Shown piece by piece: positions 1 through 9,300 of a stretch of 64,000 nt of DNA. The stretch's first letter is position 1. Every line of letters begins with the position of its first letter. Both the position numbers and the translations under genes were made by a program. The notes under the pieces are model-generated. The model was given only the letters and a program-made list of their open reading frames with translations. It searched no databases and was not told the DNA's origin. The stretch lies in NCBI RefSeq assembly GCF_900240335.1, contig NZ_LT964979.1:806001-870000 (forward strand). The letters run 5' to 3'. Source of the stretch: Flavimobilis massiliensis (GTDB lineage: Bacteria; Actinomycetota; Actinomycetes; Actinomycetales; Cellulomonadaceae).

Positions 1-135
1 CTTGGAGATGAGCGAGAGCAGCAGGTCGAACGGACCCTCGAAGTTGTCGAGTCGCACATGGAACGCGCGGTCCTCGGGCGCGCCGTCGGCGACGCCCGCC
101 GCGACACCCGTCACGGCCTCCGCGCCAGCCGTCAC
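1..135 (-). CDS. scpA: Segregation and condensation protein A, N-terminal part only
   Basis: ScpA is the kleisin subunit of the SMC-ScpA-ScpB condensin that organises and segregates the chromosome. Only the first 45 codons lie in the window; the rest runs off the left edge. The readable part ends in FHVRLDNFEGPFDLLLSLIS, the conserved N-terminal kleisin segment that contacts the SMC neck. I start it at a GTG five bases after the parA stop; no clear ribosome binding site helps, and an inner GTG is possible. Its position right behind xerD and parA is the usual actinobacterial arrangement, normally followed by scpB. Confidence 0.85.
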   Translation of the reverse strand, partial: MTAGAEAVTGVAAGVADGAPEDRAFHVRLDNFEGPFDLLLSLISK

Positions 136-140
136 GAGGC

Positions 141-1022
141 TCAGGCGGCGTCGCCGCGCGCGATGAGCTCGCGCGCGAGCTGACGGTAGGCGTGCGCCCC
201 GGCGTGCGACGGCGCATATGTCGTGATGGGCTCGGCCGCGACCGACGCGTCCGGGAACTTCACGGTCCGGGAGATCACCGTGTGGAGCAGGTTGTCACCG
301 AACGCCTCGTGGACCCGCTCGACGACCTCGCGCGCGTGGAGCGTGCGGGCGTCGTACATCGTCGCCACGATGCCGTCGATCTCGAGCCGCGGGTTGAGCC
401 GGTCACGGACCTTCTCGATCGTCTCGATGAGAAGCGCGACGCCGCGCAACGCGAAGAACTCGCACTCGAGCGGGATGAGTACACCGTGCGCGGCTGTGAG
501 CGCGTTGACCGTGAGGAGGCCGAGCGACGGCTGGCAGTCGACGAGGACAACGTCGTAGTCGTCGAGCACGGGTCGCAGCACGCGGGCGAGGACGGACTCG
601 CGGGCGACCTCGCCGACGAGCTGAACCTCCGCCGCGGAGAGATCGATGTTCGCGGGCAGGACGTCGAGGTTCTCGATCGCGGTGGGCCGAATGATCTCCG
701 TGATGTCCGCCGAGCGGTCCATGAGGAGGTTGTAGATCGTGAGGTCAAGCTCGTTGGCGTTGACCCCGAGGCCGACCGACGCCGCGCCCTGCGGGTCGAA
801 GTCGACGATGAGCACGCGACGCCCGAGCTCCGCGAGGCACGCGCCGAGGTTGATCGTCGTCGTCGTCTTGCCGACGCCGCCCTTCTGGTTGCACATCGCG
901 ATGATGCGCGCCGGCCCGTGGCCGAAGAGGACGGCCGGCTCCGGGAACTGCGGCATGGGACGTCCGACGGCGTCCGTCTCGTCGGTCGTCGTCACGCTGG
1001 TCCCGGGCTCCTGGCTGCTCAC
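141..1022 (-). CDS. parA: ParA/Soj-family chromosome partitioning ATPase
   Basis: This is a Walker-type ATPase of the ParA/MinD superfamily, which binds DNA non-specifically as an ATP dimer. The deviant Walker A motif KGGVGKTTT sits at about residues 47-55, followed by the VDFDPQG switch region and VDCQPSLGLLTVNAL. The protein is about 293 residues with the GTG chosen here; a second GTG nine codons downstream has an AGGAG upstream and is an alternative. The first 35-40 residues are a poorly conserved tail. No parB is adjacent, so this is the ParA paralogue that travels with xerD and scpA rather than the origin-proximal parAB pair. Its exact role is not shown by the sequence. Confidence 0.9.
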   Translation of the reverse strand: MSSQEPGTSVTTTDETDAVGRPMPQFPEPAVLFGHGPARIIAMCNQKGGVGKTTTTINLGACLAELGRRVLIVDFDPQGAASVGLGVNANELDLTIYNLLMDRSADITEIIRPTAIENLDVLPANIDLSAAEVQLVGEVARESVLARVLRPVLDDYDVVLVDCQPSLGLLTVNALTAAHGVLIPLECEFFALRGVALLIETIEKVRDRLNPRLEIDGIVATMYDARTLHAREVVERVHEAFGDNLLHTVISRTVKFPDASVAAEPITTYAPSHAGAHAYRQLARELIARGDAA

Positions 1023-1105
1023 CGTCCCACGGTAACGCAGCGAGGCCCACGACCCGCGGAGCCACGCGGCCCGGCACACCGCACGACGTGACGGCCGCGG
1101 CGCGT

Positions 1106-2095
1106 TCAGCCCAGGGCGCGAGGGTGCGACGTGAGGTACATCTCACGCAGAGCGTCGGGCGTGACGAGCGTGTAGATCTGCGTCGTCGTCACCGAGGCGT
1201 GTCCGAGCAGCTCTTGGACGACGCGCACGTCGGCTCCGCCCTGGAGCAGGTGCGTCGCGAACGAGTGTCGCAGCGTGTGCGGCGAGACGGCGTCGGCGTG
1301 CGCGATCCCCGCGCGCTGCGCGGCGTCGCGCAGCACCGCCCACGCGCTCTGCCGCGAGAGGCGACGGCCGCGCGTGTTGAGGAAGAGCGCAGGGATGCCG
1401 GTGCCACGCGCCCCGAGAACGGGACGCGCCCGGACGACGTACGCCTCGACGGCGTCGCGTGCGTACGACCCGAGCGGGACGACGCGCTCCTTGCGCCCCT
1501 TGCCGAAGAGGCGCACCGCGGAGCCGCGCGGGTCGAGCTCGACGTCGTCGAGGTCGAGCCCGACGGCTTCCGAGATGCGGGCGCCCGTCGCGTAGACGAG
1601 TTCGAGGAGCGCGCGATCGCGCAGCGGACGTTCACCGTCGCCCGCTCCCGCCGCCTCAAGGATCGCGAGCACGTCGTCGACGGGGATCGCGCGTGGCAGT
1701 CGGCGCGGTCGCGCAGGAGGCTTGAGGCGCGAGCCGGTGTCGGCGTCCGCGAGGCCCTCGCTCGCGCAGAAGCGCGTCCAGCCGCGCACCGACGCGACCG
1801 CGCGCGCCGTCGACGACGGCGCGAGCACCGGTCGGCCGTCGGACCCCGTCCTCAGCACCTCGACGTACCCCTCGACGAGCTCGCGGGTGAGGTCGGTCGG
1901 CGTCGCGGCACCCTGGATCGCGACGTGCGCGACGAAACGCTCGAGATCACGACGGTAGGCGCCGAGGGTGTTGTCCGAGAGCCCACGTTCGACACGCAGG
2001 TGCGCGAGGTAGCCCGCGAGGGGGGCAGCGAGTCCCCGCGGCACCTCGACCGCCTCCGGGGCGGCGTCGGTGCCGGGCGTCGTCTGCATGCGCAC
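1106..2095 (-). CDS. xerD: Site-specific tyrosine recombinase XerD
   Basis: XerD with XerC resolves chromosome dimers at dif. The 329-residue protein has a SAM-like N-terminal core-binding domain (about 25-125) and a C-terminal catalytic domain. All catalytic residues can be seen: Arg173 in GARISEA, Lys near 199-202 (GKGRKER), His273 and Arg276 in HTLRHSFATHLL, His299 in LLGHASVTTTQIYT and the nucleophile Tyr308. It lies between ctaB and parA-scpA on the same strand with short gaps, the conserved housekeeping location, so it is not a phage or island integrase. The alternative start two codons in (second Met) cannot be excluded. Confidence 0.93.
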   Translation of the reverse strand: MRMQTTPGTDAAPEAVEVPRGLAAPLAGYLAHLRVERGLSDNTLGAYRRDLERFVAHVAIQGAATPTDLTRELVEGYVEVLRTGSDGRPVLAPSSTARAVASVRGWTRFCASEGLADADTGSRLKPPARPRRLPRAIPVDDVLAILEAAGAGDGERPLRDRALLELVYATGARISEAVGLDLDDVELDPRGSAVRLFGKGRKERVVPLGSYARDAVEAYVVRARPVLGARGTGIPALFLNTRGRRLSRQSAWAVLRDAAQRAGIAHADAVSPHTLRHSFATHLLQGGADVRVVQELLGHASVTTTQIYTLVTPDALREMYLTSHPRALG

Positions 2096-2124
2096 AGGCT
2101 ACGCGGGTCGCGGCGCGCCTCGCG

Positions 2125-3060
2125 TCAGAACGGCAGAAGGACGTCGCCGACGATGGCGACGGACAGGAGCGTGAGGTACGTGATCGACGCGTGGAAGACG
2201 CGCATCGCACGCGGCTTGCCGAGCGCGGGGTCCTTGAGGCGGCGCAGCAGCGTCACGCACTCGAGGAGGAACCAGCCACCGAGGAGGACCGCCGCGACGC
2301 CGTAGACCGGGGTGAGGCTCGCGACGGGCCACAGCGCGACCGAGCACGCAATCATCGCGAGGGTGTAGAGGACCATCTCGACCGCGACGCGTCGGTCGCT
2401 CGCGACGACCGGGAGCATCGGCACCCCTGCGTCGGCGTAGTCCTTGCGGAACTTCATCGACAGCGGCCAGTAGTGCGGCGGTGTCCAGAAGAAGACGACG
2501 CCGAAGAGGAGGAACGGCGCCCAGTCGAGACTGTTCGTCACCGCGGACCAGCCAATGAGCACGGGCATGCAGCCCGCGAGCCCGCCCCACACGATGTTCT
2601 GCGACGTACGGCGCTTGAGGATGAGCGTGTAGAAGACGACGTAGAGGAGGATCGCCGCGACGCCGAGAACGCCCGAGAGCAGGTTGACGAAGCGCGCGAG
2701 CCACACGAACGACGTCACGCCGAGGACGCTCGCGAAGATCCACGCGCCACGGACCGAGACGTCTCCCGTGACGAGCGGACGCTTCTTTGTGCGGTTCATC
2801 ACCGCGTCGATGTCGCGGTCGATGATGCAGTTGAAGACGTTGGCGCTCGCCGCGGCGAGGGTACCCCCGAAGAGCGTGTTGAACGCGAGCAGCAGCGGCG
2901 GCACGCCACCCTGCGCGAGGAACAGCGTGGGGATCGTCGTCACGAGGAGGAGCTCGATGATCCGCGGCTTCGTGAGGGCGACGTAAGCGCCCACCGTCGT
3001 GCGCCAGGCGGCCGTGCCGGTCGCGGAGGCGGCGCTCGTGGCCGAGGTCGTGGAAGGCAC
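2125..3060 (-). CDS. ctaB: Protoheme IX farnesyltransferase (heme O synthase)
   Basis: This integral membrane UbiA-family prenyltransferase attaches a farnesyl group to heme b to make heme O for terminal oxidases. The 311-residue protein shows the signature N-x3-DRDID (Asn77, Asp81, Asp85) that binds prenyl diphosphate through magnesium, followed by MNRTKKRPL, and about eight or nine hydrophobic segments. It is divergent from tkt across a 314-base gap and is followed after 29 bases by xerD. Divergence of ctaB and tkt is a common actinobacterial arrangement. The downstream partner heme A synthase is not in the window. Confidence 0.93.
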   Translation of the reverse strand: MPSTTSATSAASATGTAAWRTTVGAYVALTKPRIIELLLVTTIPTLFLAQGGVPPLLLAFNTLFGGTLAAASANVFNCIIDRDIDAVMNRTKKRPLVTGDVSVRGAWIFASVLGVTSFVWLARFVNLLSGVLGVAAILLYVVFYTLILKRRTSQNIVWGGLAGCMPVLIGWSAVTNSLDWAPFLLFGVVFFWTPPHYWPLSMKFRKDYADAGVPMLPVVASDRRVAVEMVLYTLAMIACSVALWPVASLTPVYGVAAVLLGGWFLLECVTLLRRLKDPALGKPRAMRVFHASITYLTLLSVAIVGDVLLPF

Positions 3061-3374
3061 GCGGGATCGGGTCCGTTCGTCGTGGTCCGCACCGGACGGC
3101 TCGTGCGGGGGCGCAGGCCGATGGTCCCGGTGCCAGGGATGAGCCCCATGCTAGTCCCGTGCTGCTCCGCGGGGTGCTGCCGCCCACGTCAGATGCGCCA
3201 CAGCACACCCCGGGACGACACGCGAGGACGTCCGGCCCTGGTGCAGCCGGTGCCCACCGTTCGGATCCCGCCCGCCGCCCGGCCCGGAGGGAACTAGGCT
3301 GGGACCGTCGAGCCCCAGACCACCACCGTCACGATGATGTGGCGCGCACACGCGCGCCGCAGGAAAGAGGTCCG
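3061..3374. promoter_or_regulatory. Divergent intergenic region between ctaB and tkt
   Basis: About 314 bases without a supportable gene. It must hold both outward promoters. On the minus strand TAGCAT (3148-3153) fits a -10 element for ctaB; on the plus strand TAGGCT near 3296 fits a -10 for tkt. Neither has a convincing -35 partner. A strong Shine-Dalgarno tract for tkt lies at 3361-3370. I see no riboswitch or long inverted repeat. Confidence 0.4.
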
Positions 3375-5489
3375 GTGAACGCGTTCACCCCCGCCCACCC
3401 CTTCGCGTGGAACGACCTTGACCGACGCGCCGTCGACACGGCGCGCGTCCTCGCTGCCGACGCCGTCGAGAAGGTCGGCAACGGGCACCCCGGCACCGCC
3501 ATCTCGCTCGCCCCGGTCGCCTACCTGCTGTACCAGAACTGGCTCCGGCACGACCCGTCGGACACGGGCTGGCTCGGTCGCGACCGCTTCGTGCTCTCCG
3601 CGGGCCACTCGAGCCTCACGCAGTACATCCAGCTCTACCTCGGCGGCTTCGGCCTCGAGCTCGAGGACCTCGAGCAGCTGCGCACGTGGGGTTCTCTCAC
3701 GCCCGGCCACCCCGAGGTCGGCCACACGCAGGGTGTCGAGATCACGACCGGACCGCTCGGCCAGGGCCTCGCGTCCGCGGTCGGCATGGCGATGGCGCAG
3801 CGCCGCGTGCGCGGCCTCCTCGATCCCGACGCAGCCCCCGGTGAGAGCCTCTTCGACCAGCGCGTGTTCGTCATCGCGTCGGACGGCGACCTCCAGGAGG
3901 GTGTGACGAGCGAGGCCGGCTCGATCGCCGGCACGCAGGAGCTCGGCAACCTCGTCGTCCTCTGGGACGACAACCGCATCTCGATCGAGGGCGACACGTC
4001 GATCGCGTTCACCGAGGACGTCGCGGCGCGCTACGCGGCCTACGGCTGGCACGTGCAGGACGTCGACTGGACGGCCGGGGGCGAGTACCACGAGGACGTC
4101 GCGGCGCTCGACGCCGCGATCGCGGCGGCCGTCGCGGAGACGTCGAAGCCGTCGTTCATCCGGCTGCGCACGATCATCGCCTGGCCGTCACCCACGAAGC
4201 AGGGCGACCACTCGTCGCACGGCTCGAAGCTCGGCGGTGCCGAGGTCGCGTCGCTCAAGGAGCTGCTCGGCTTCCCGACGGATGTCGCGTTCAACGTCGA
4301 GGACGAGGTCGTCGCACACGCTCGTGGCCTGCGCGCGCGTGGCGCCGAGGCCCACGCGGCCTGGGACGTCCGCCTCGCCGAGTGGCGTGCCGCGCACCCC
4401 GAGCGTGCCGCGCTCCTCGACCGGCTCTCGTCGCGCGAGCTCCCCGAGGGGTGGGCCGACGCCCTCCCCGTCTTCGAGGCCGGCACGTCGGTCGCGACGC
4501 GCGCCGCGTCGGGCAAGGTCCTCACGGCTCTCGCGAGCGTGCTGCCCGAGCTCTGGGGCGGCTCGGCCGACCTCGCGGGCTCGAACAACACGACGATGTC
4601 CGGCGAGCCGTCGTTCCTCCCTGCCCATCGCTCGAGCCACGAGTTCGCGGGCGACTCCTACGGCCGCACGCTGCACTTCGGCATCCGCGAGCACGGTATG
4701 GGCGCGATCCTCTCGGGCATCGCCCTCTACGGGCTCACGCGGCCCTATGGCGGCACGTTCTTCCAGTTCTCGGACTACATGCGCGGCGCGGTCCGTCTCG
4801 CATCGCTCATGGGCACGATGGCCCAGTGCTCCCCCACGTACGTGTGGACGCACGACTCCGTCGGTCTCGGCGAGGACGGCCCGACGCACCAGCCGGTCGA
4901 GCACCTCGCCGCGACCCGCGCGATCCCCGGCCTCTCGATCGTCCGCCCCGCGGACGCCAACGAGACCGCGGCAGCGTGGCAGGCGATCCTCGAGCGCGAC
5001 AACGGGCCCGTCGGGCTCATCCTCACCCGCCAGAACGTCCCGACGTTCCCGCGCGGCGTCGAGGGCTACGCACCCGCCGAGGGCCTCGCCCGCGGCGCGT
5101 ACACGCTGCTCGACGCGACGGGCGGCGCCCCCGCGGTCGTGCTCCTCGCGACCGGCTCCGAGGTGCACGTGGCGGTCGCCGCGCGCGAGATCCTCGAGGC
5201 CGAAGGCACCCCGACGCGCGTCGTCTCGGCGCCCTGCCTCGAGTGGTTCGAGGAGCAGGACGAGGCGTACCGCGAGTCGGTGCTCCCGTCGGCAGTCCGC
5301 GCACGGGTCTCCGTCGAAGCGGGCCTCGCGCTCAGCTGGCACCGCTACCTGGGCGACGCCGGCCGTGCCGTCTCGCTCGAGCACTACGGTGCGTCGGCCT
5401 CCGCCGAGAAGCTCTTCGAGGAGTACGGCTTCACCGCCGAGAACGTCGCCGCGAAGGCTCGCGAGTCGCTCGCGGCCGCCGCTCGCTGA
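3375..5489 (+). CDS. tkt: Transketolase
   Basis: Transketolase moves two-carbon ketol units between sugar phosphates in the non-oxidative pentose phosphate pathway, using thiamine diphosphate. The 704-residue length is typical. The cofactor motif runs from SDGDLQEG (about 169-176) to LWDDN (about 196-200), and the N-terminal GNGHPGTAIS matches the family. The GTG start is chosen because AGGAAAGAGG ends four bases upstream and because homology begins directly after it. It leads the tkt-tal-zwf-opcA-pgl operon; a long hairpin separates it from tal. Confidence 0.96.
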   Translation: MNAFTPAHPFAWNDLDRRAVDTARVLAADAVEKVGNGHPGTAISLAPVAYLLYQNWLRHDPSDTGWLGRDRFVLSAGHSSLTQYIQLYLGGFGLELEDLEQLRTWGSLTPGHPEVGHTQGVEITTGPLGQGLASAVGMAMAQRRVRGLLDPDAAPGESLFDQRVFVIASDGDLQEGVTSEAGSIAGTQELGNLVVLWDDNRISIEGDTSIAFTEDVAARYAAYGWHVQDVDWTAGGEYHEDVAALDAAIAAAVAETSKPSFIRLRTIIAWPSPTKQGDHSSHGSKLGGAEVASLKELLGFPTDVAFNVEDEVVAHARGLRARGAEAHAAWDVRLAEWRAAHPERAALLDRLSSRELPEGWADALPVFEAGTSVATRAASGKVLTALASVLPELWGGSADLAGSNNTTMSGEPSFLPAHRSSHEFAGDSYGRTLHFGIREHGMGAILSGIALYGLTRPYGGTFFQFSDYMRGAVRLASLMGTMAQCSPTYVWTHDSVGLGEDGPTHQPVEHLAATRAIPGLSIVRPADANETAAAWQAILERDNGPVGLILTRQNVPTFPRGVEGYAPAEGLARGAYTLLDATGGAPAVVLLATGSEVHVAVAAREILEAEGTPTRVVSAPCLEWFEEQDEAYRESVLPSAVRARVSVEAGLALSWHRYLGDAGRAVSLEHYGASASAEKLFEEYGFTAENVAAKARESLAAAAR

Positions 5490-5503
5490 CGCAGCACCAC
5501 CTC

Positions 5504-5538
5504 ACCCGGTGCGCGGCCCTCCCGGCCGCGCACCGGGT
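5504..5538 (+). terminator. Hairpin between tkt and tal
   Basis: Perfect 15-bp inverted repeat (5504-5518 with 5524-5538) around a 5-base loop, 14 bases after the tkt stop. No U-tract follows, so it may be a weak terminator, a partial attenuator or an mRNA 3'-end stabiliser that sets the tkt to tal ratio. Confidence 0.6.
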
Positions 5539-5637
5539 CACCGCACCCCCGCCCCGCGGGAGGTGCCACGCAGCCCCGGCCGCTGGGACCAGGCCGACCC
5601 GCGACGTCGGGTACACGTCGCAACCCGAGGAGCAGCC

Positions 5638-6774
5638 ATGAGCTCAACCCCTCTCACCCATCTGTCCGCGTCCGGCGTTGCCGTCTGGCTCGACGACCTC
5701 TCCCGTCCGCTCCTCACGAGCGGCGGCCTCGCCGACCTCGTCTGCGAGCGGTCCGTCGTCGGTGTGACGACGAATCCCACGATCTTCGCTGGGGCGATCT
5801 CCGGCTCGGACGCGTACGACACCGACCTGCGCGCGCTCGCGCTCGAGGGCGTGAGCGTCGACGCCGCGATCACGCGGCTCACGACCGACGACGTCCGCGC
5901 CGCGCTCGACGTCCTCGCACCCGTCCTCGAGGCGACCGGAGGGCAGGACGGCCGCGTCTCGATCGAGGTCGACCCGCGTCTCGCGCACGACACCGAGGGC
6001 ACCGTCGCTCAGGCGGCGGAACTCGCCCGGACGATCGACCGTCCTGGCCTGCTCGTGAAGATCCCCGCGACCGTCGAAGGCCTTGACGCGATCACGCGCA
6101 CGATCGCCGCCGGCATCTCCGTCAACGTCACGCTGATCTTCTCGATCGAGCGCTACCGGGCCGTCATCGACGCCTATCTCACGGGCCTCGAGCGGGCGCA
6201 CGCCGCGGGTCACGATCTCGCGAGCCTCCGCTCCGTCGCGTCGTTCTTTGTCTCGCGGGTCGACACGGCGGTCGACCCGCTGCTCGACGCGAGCGACGAC
6301 CCACGCGCCGCGGGCCTGCGCGGCACGATCGCGCTCGCCAACGCCCGGCGCGCCTACCAGGTGTACCTCGAGACCCTCGCGTCGGAGCGCTGGACCGCCC
6401 TCGCGGCGCTCGGGGCCCACCCGCAGCGACCGCTCTGGGCGTCGACGGGCGTCAAGGACCCCGCCCTGCCCGACACGCTCTACGTCGACGCCCTCGTCGC
6501 CGACGGCACCGTTAATACCATGCCTCGCGTCACGCTCGAGGCCGTCGCCGACCACGGCACGACACACGACGACGCGACCGACACGATCACCCCGGCGATC
6601 GAGGACGCCCTCGACCGCCTCGCCCTGCTCCGCGACGTCGGCGTCGACCTCGACGCCGTCACGGACACGCTCGAGCGTGAGGGCGTGGCAAAGTTCGCCG
6701 CCAGCTGGGAGGACCTGCTCGCAACCGTCGCGACGAGCCTCTCCCCGACCGCTTCCCAGGAGGACACCCCGTGA
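5638..6774 (+). CDS. tal: Transaldolase
   Basis: Transaldolase transfers a dihydroxyacetone unit from sedoheptulose 7-phosphate to glyceraldehyde 3-phosphate. The 378-residue protein is the longer actinobacterial TalB-like form. VGVTTNPTIF (41-50) and the Schiff-base lysine Lys141 in LLVKIPAT are visible. The ATG start has GAGGAG six bases upstream. Its TGA overlaps the GTG of zwf by three bases, which implies translational coupling between the non-oxidative and oxidative branches. Confidence 0.96.
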   Translation: MSSTPLTHLSASGVAVWLDDLSRPLLTSGGLADLVCERSVVGVTTNPTIFAGAISGSDAYDTDLRALALEGVSVDAAITRLTTDDVRAALDVLAPVLEATGGQDGRVSIEVDPRLAHDTEGTVAQAAELARTIDRPGLLVKIPATVEGLDAITRTIAAGISVNVTLIFSIERYRAVIDAYLTGLERAHAAGHDLASLRSVASFFVSRVDTAVDPLLDASDDPRAAGLRGTIALANARRAYQVYLETLASERWTALAALGAHPQRPLWASTGVKDPALPDTLYVDALVADGTVNTMPRVTLEAVADHGTTHDDATDTITPAIEDALDRLALLRDVGVDLDAVTDTLEREGVAKFAASWEDLLATVATSLSPTASQEDTP

Positions 6775-8327
6775 GCCCGACCGAGGTCACCGCCGAGCAC
6801 AACCCGCTGCGGGACAGCCGCGACCTGCGGCTGCCGCACATCGCCGGTCCCTGCAGTCTCGTGATCTTCGGTGTGACGGGAGACCTCGCGCGCAAGAAGC
6901 TCATGCCCGCGGTGTATGACCTCTCCAACCGTGGCCTCCTGCCCCCCGGCTTCGCGCTCACGGGCTTCGCCCGGCGCGACTGGGACGATCAGGACTTCGC
7001 GCAGGTCGTCCACGACGCCGTCAAGCAGTACGCGCGCACGCCCTTCCGCGAGGAGGCGTGGCAGCAGCTCGCCGAGGGCATCCGCTTCGTCCAGGGATCG
7101 TTCGACGACGAGGCCTCGTTCGAGGAGCTTGCCCGCACGGTTCACGAGCTCGACGAGCAACGCGGCACCCGGGGCAACCACGCGTTCTACCTCTCGGTGC
7201 CGCCGAGCGCGTTCCCGACGGTCTGCCGCCAGCTCGCCCGCTCCGGGCTCTCGAAGCCCCAGCACGCGGCGGACGAGACTCAGCCGTGGCGGCGCGTCGT
7301 CATCGAGAAGCCCTTCGGGCACGACCTCGCGTCGGCCCGTGAACTCAACGACGTCGTCTCCGAGGTGTTCGACCAGTCGTCGGTGTTCCGCATCGACCAC
7401 TACCTCGGCAAGGAGACGGTCCTCACCCTCCTCGCGCTGCGGTTCGCGAACCAGATGTACGAGCCGATCTGGAACAACCACTACGTCGACCACGTGCAGA
7501 TCACCATGGCCGAGGACATCGGCATCGGAGGTCGCGCCGGCTACTACGACGGTATCGGCGCCGCCCGCGACGTCATCCAGAACCACCTCCTGCAGCTCCT
7601 CGCGCTCACCGCGATGGAGGAGCCTGCCTCGTTCGCGGCCGACGACCTCGTCGCGGAGAAGATCAAGGTGCTCTCCGCGTGCCGGCTTCCCGAGGACCTC
7701 GCGGCGCACACTGCTCGCGGCCAGTACGCCGCCGGCTCGCAGGCCGGCGAGCAGGTCAAGGGGTACCTCGACGAGGACGGGACAGCCCCGGACTCGACGA
7801 CCGAGACGTACGCGGCAATCCGTGTCGACATCGACAACCGTCGCTGGGCGGGCGTGCCGTTCTACCTGCGTGCCGGCAAGCGGCTCGGGCGACGCGTCAC
7901 CGAGATCGCCGTCGTCTTCAAGTCGGCGCCGCACCTCCCGTTCGACTCGAGCGAGACGAGCGACCTCGGCAACAACGCGATCGTCATCCGCGTCCAGCCC
8001 GACGAGGGCGTGACGATCCGCTTCGGCGCCAAGGTTCCGGGCACCGCGATGGAGGTCCGTGACGTGACGATGGACTTCGGCTACGGCCACGCGTTCACGC
8101 AGTCGTCGCCCGAGGCCTACGAGCGGCTCATCCTCTCCGTGCTGCTCGGCGAGCCCCCGCTCTTCCCGCGGCACGAGGAGGTCGAGCTCTCGTGGCGGAT
8201 CCTCGACCCCATCACCGCGCACTGGGCGGCCGAGGGCCGACCTGAGCCGTACCGCGCGGGCACGTGGGGCCCTGGTTCGGCCGACGAGATGCTGGCACGT
8301 GACGGACGTGTTTGGCGGCGCCCATGA
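6771..8327 (+). CDS. zwf: Glucose-6-phosphate 1-dehydrogenase
   Basis: This enzyme oxidises glucose 6-phosphate to 6-phosphogluconolactone and makes NAD(P)H. The 518-residue protein has the nucleotide-binding GVTGDLA (34-40), EKPFG (179-183) and the substrate and catalytic motif RIDHYLGKE (207-215). The GTG start overlaps the tal stop and has AGGAGG upstream. It is followed by opcA and pgl, its assembly factor and the next pathway enzyme. Confidence 0.97.
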   Translation: MSPTEVTAEHNPLRDSRDLRLPHIAGPCSLVIFGVTGDLARKKLMPAVYDLSNRGLLPPGFALTGFARRDWDDQDFAQVVHDAVKQYARTPFREEAWQQLAEGIRFVQGSFDDEASFEELARTVHELDEQRGTRGNHAFYLSVPPSAFPTVCRQLARSGLSKPQHAADETQPWRRVVIEKPFGHDLASARELNDVVSEVFDQSSVFRIDHYLGKETVLTLLALRFANQMYEPIWNNHYVDHVQITMAEDIGIGGRAGYYDGIGAARDVIQNHLLQLLALTAMEEPASFAADDLVAEKIKVLSACRLPEDLAAHTARGQYAAGSQAGEQVKGYLDEDGTAPDSTTETYAAIRVDIDNRRWAGVPFYLRAGKRLGRRVTEIAVVFKSAPHLPFDSSETSDLGNNAIVIRVQPDEGVTIRFGAKVPGTAMEVRDVTMDFGYGHAFTQSSPEAYERLILSVLLGEPPLFPRHEEVELSWRILDPITAHWAAEGRPEPYRAGTWGPGSADEMLARDGRVWRRP

Positions 8328-8388
8328 GCGCTCTCCTGCCCACCGTGACCACGGGCGCCGGACGCGCCCTGACCGAGGAGCACACCGC

Positions 8389-9300
8389 GTGATCATCGAC
8401 CTGCCGGCGACGACGACGACCGCTGTCGCCAAGAAGCTCATCAAGCTGCGTCAGGAGGGCGGCGCGGTCGCGCTCGGCCGCGTCCTCACGCTCGTCATCG
8501 TCACGGACACGAGCTCAACGACCGAGGCCATCGACGCCGCGAACGTCGCCTCGCGCGAGCACCCGTGCCGCATCATCGTCCTCGCGACCGGATCGACCGA
8601 GAAGGGCGTCGACGCCGAGATCCGCATCGGCGGGGACGCCGGCGCGAGCGAGGTCATCATCCTCACGGCTCCCGCCGAGGCGCTCGTGCACGCGGACACG
8701 CTCGTCATGCCGCTCCTGCTGCCCGACGCCCCCATCGTCGCCTGGTGGCCCCGCGAGGCCCCCGCGAATCCGGGTGCGGACGTCATTGGCGCCATGGCGC
8801 ACCGTCGCATCACCGACTCGTACCGCTCCGCGGACCCGCGCGCGTCGATCCGTCGGCTCGCCGAGGCCTACCGCCCCGGTGACACGGATCTCGCGTGGAC
8901 CCGGACCACGATCTGGCGCGGCCTCCTCGCGTCGACGCTCGACCAGCCTCCGTTCGAGCCGGTCCTCCGCGCGACCGTCGCAGGTCAGGACGACCACTCC
9001 TCGCTCGACCTCCTCGCCGCCTGGCTCGGCGAGGAGCTCGACTGCGAGGTCGACGTCGTCCGCACTCCGGGCGCACAGGCCGTGACGTCCGTGACGCTCA
9101 CCCGGGCCTCGGGCGACATCACGCTCGCGCGGCCGTCCGGCAAGGTCGCGATCCTCTCGCAGCCGCAGCAGCCCGACCATCGGATCGCGCTGCCCGTGCG
9201 CCAGCTGCACGAGTGCATCGCCGAGGAGCTACGGCGCCTCGACGAGGACGAGATGTACGGCGAAGTTCTCACCCAGGGACTCCGGAGGGTCGCCTCGTGA
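8389..9300 (+). CDS. opcA: Glucose-6-phosphate dehydrogenase assembly protein OpcA
   Basis: OpcA is an actinobacterial and cyanobacterial protein needed for full activity of glucose-6-phosphate dehydrogenase. The 303-residue protein begins VIIDLPATTTTAVAKKL and contains the family segment PDAPIVAWWPREAPANPG. The GTG start is preceded by GAGGAG at good spacing and lies 61 bases after zwf; longer upstream extensions read through the zwf 3' end and are not conserved. Its TGA overlaps the pgl GTG. It is a partner of the zwf product, not known to be an enzyme itself. Confidence 0.93.
   Translation: MIIDLPATTTTAVAKKLIKLRQEGGAVALGRVLTLVIVTDTSSTTEAIDAANVASREHPCRIIVLATGSTEKGVDAEIRIGGDAGASEVIILTAPAEALVHADTLVMPLLLPDAPIVAWWPREAPANPGADVIGAMAHRRITDSYRSADPRASIRRLAEAYRPGDTDLAWTRTTIWRGLLASTLDQPPFEPVLRATVAGQDDHSSLDLLAAWLGEELDCEVDVVRTPGAQAVTSVTLTRASGDITLARPSGKVAILSQPQQPDHRIALPVRQLHECIAEELRRLDEDEMYGEVLTQGLRRVAS

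Noticed and set aside
1106..2095. XerD as the integrase of a mobile element
   Set aside because: Neighbours are housekeeping genes in conserved order, and there are no flanking repeats, tRNA target or phage genes.
3151..3351. A 66-codon minus-strand frame between ctaB and tkt
   Set aside because: Gly/Pro/Arg-rich composition, no ribosome binding site and it occupies the only promoter space for two divergent genes.
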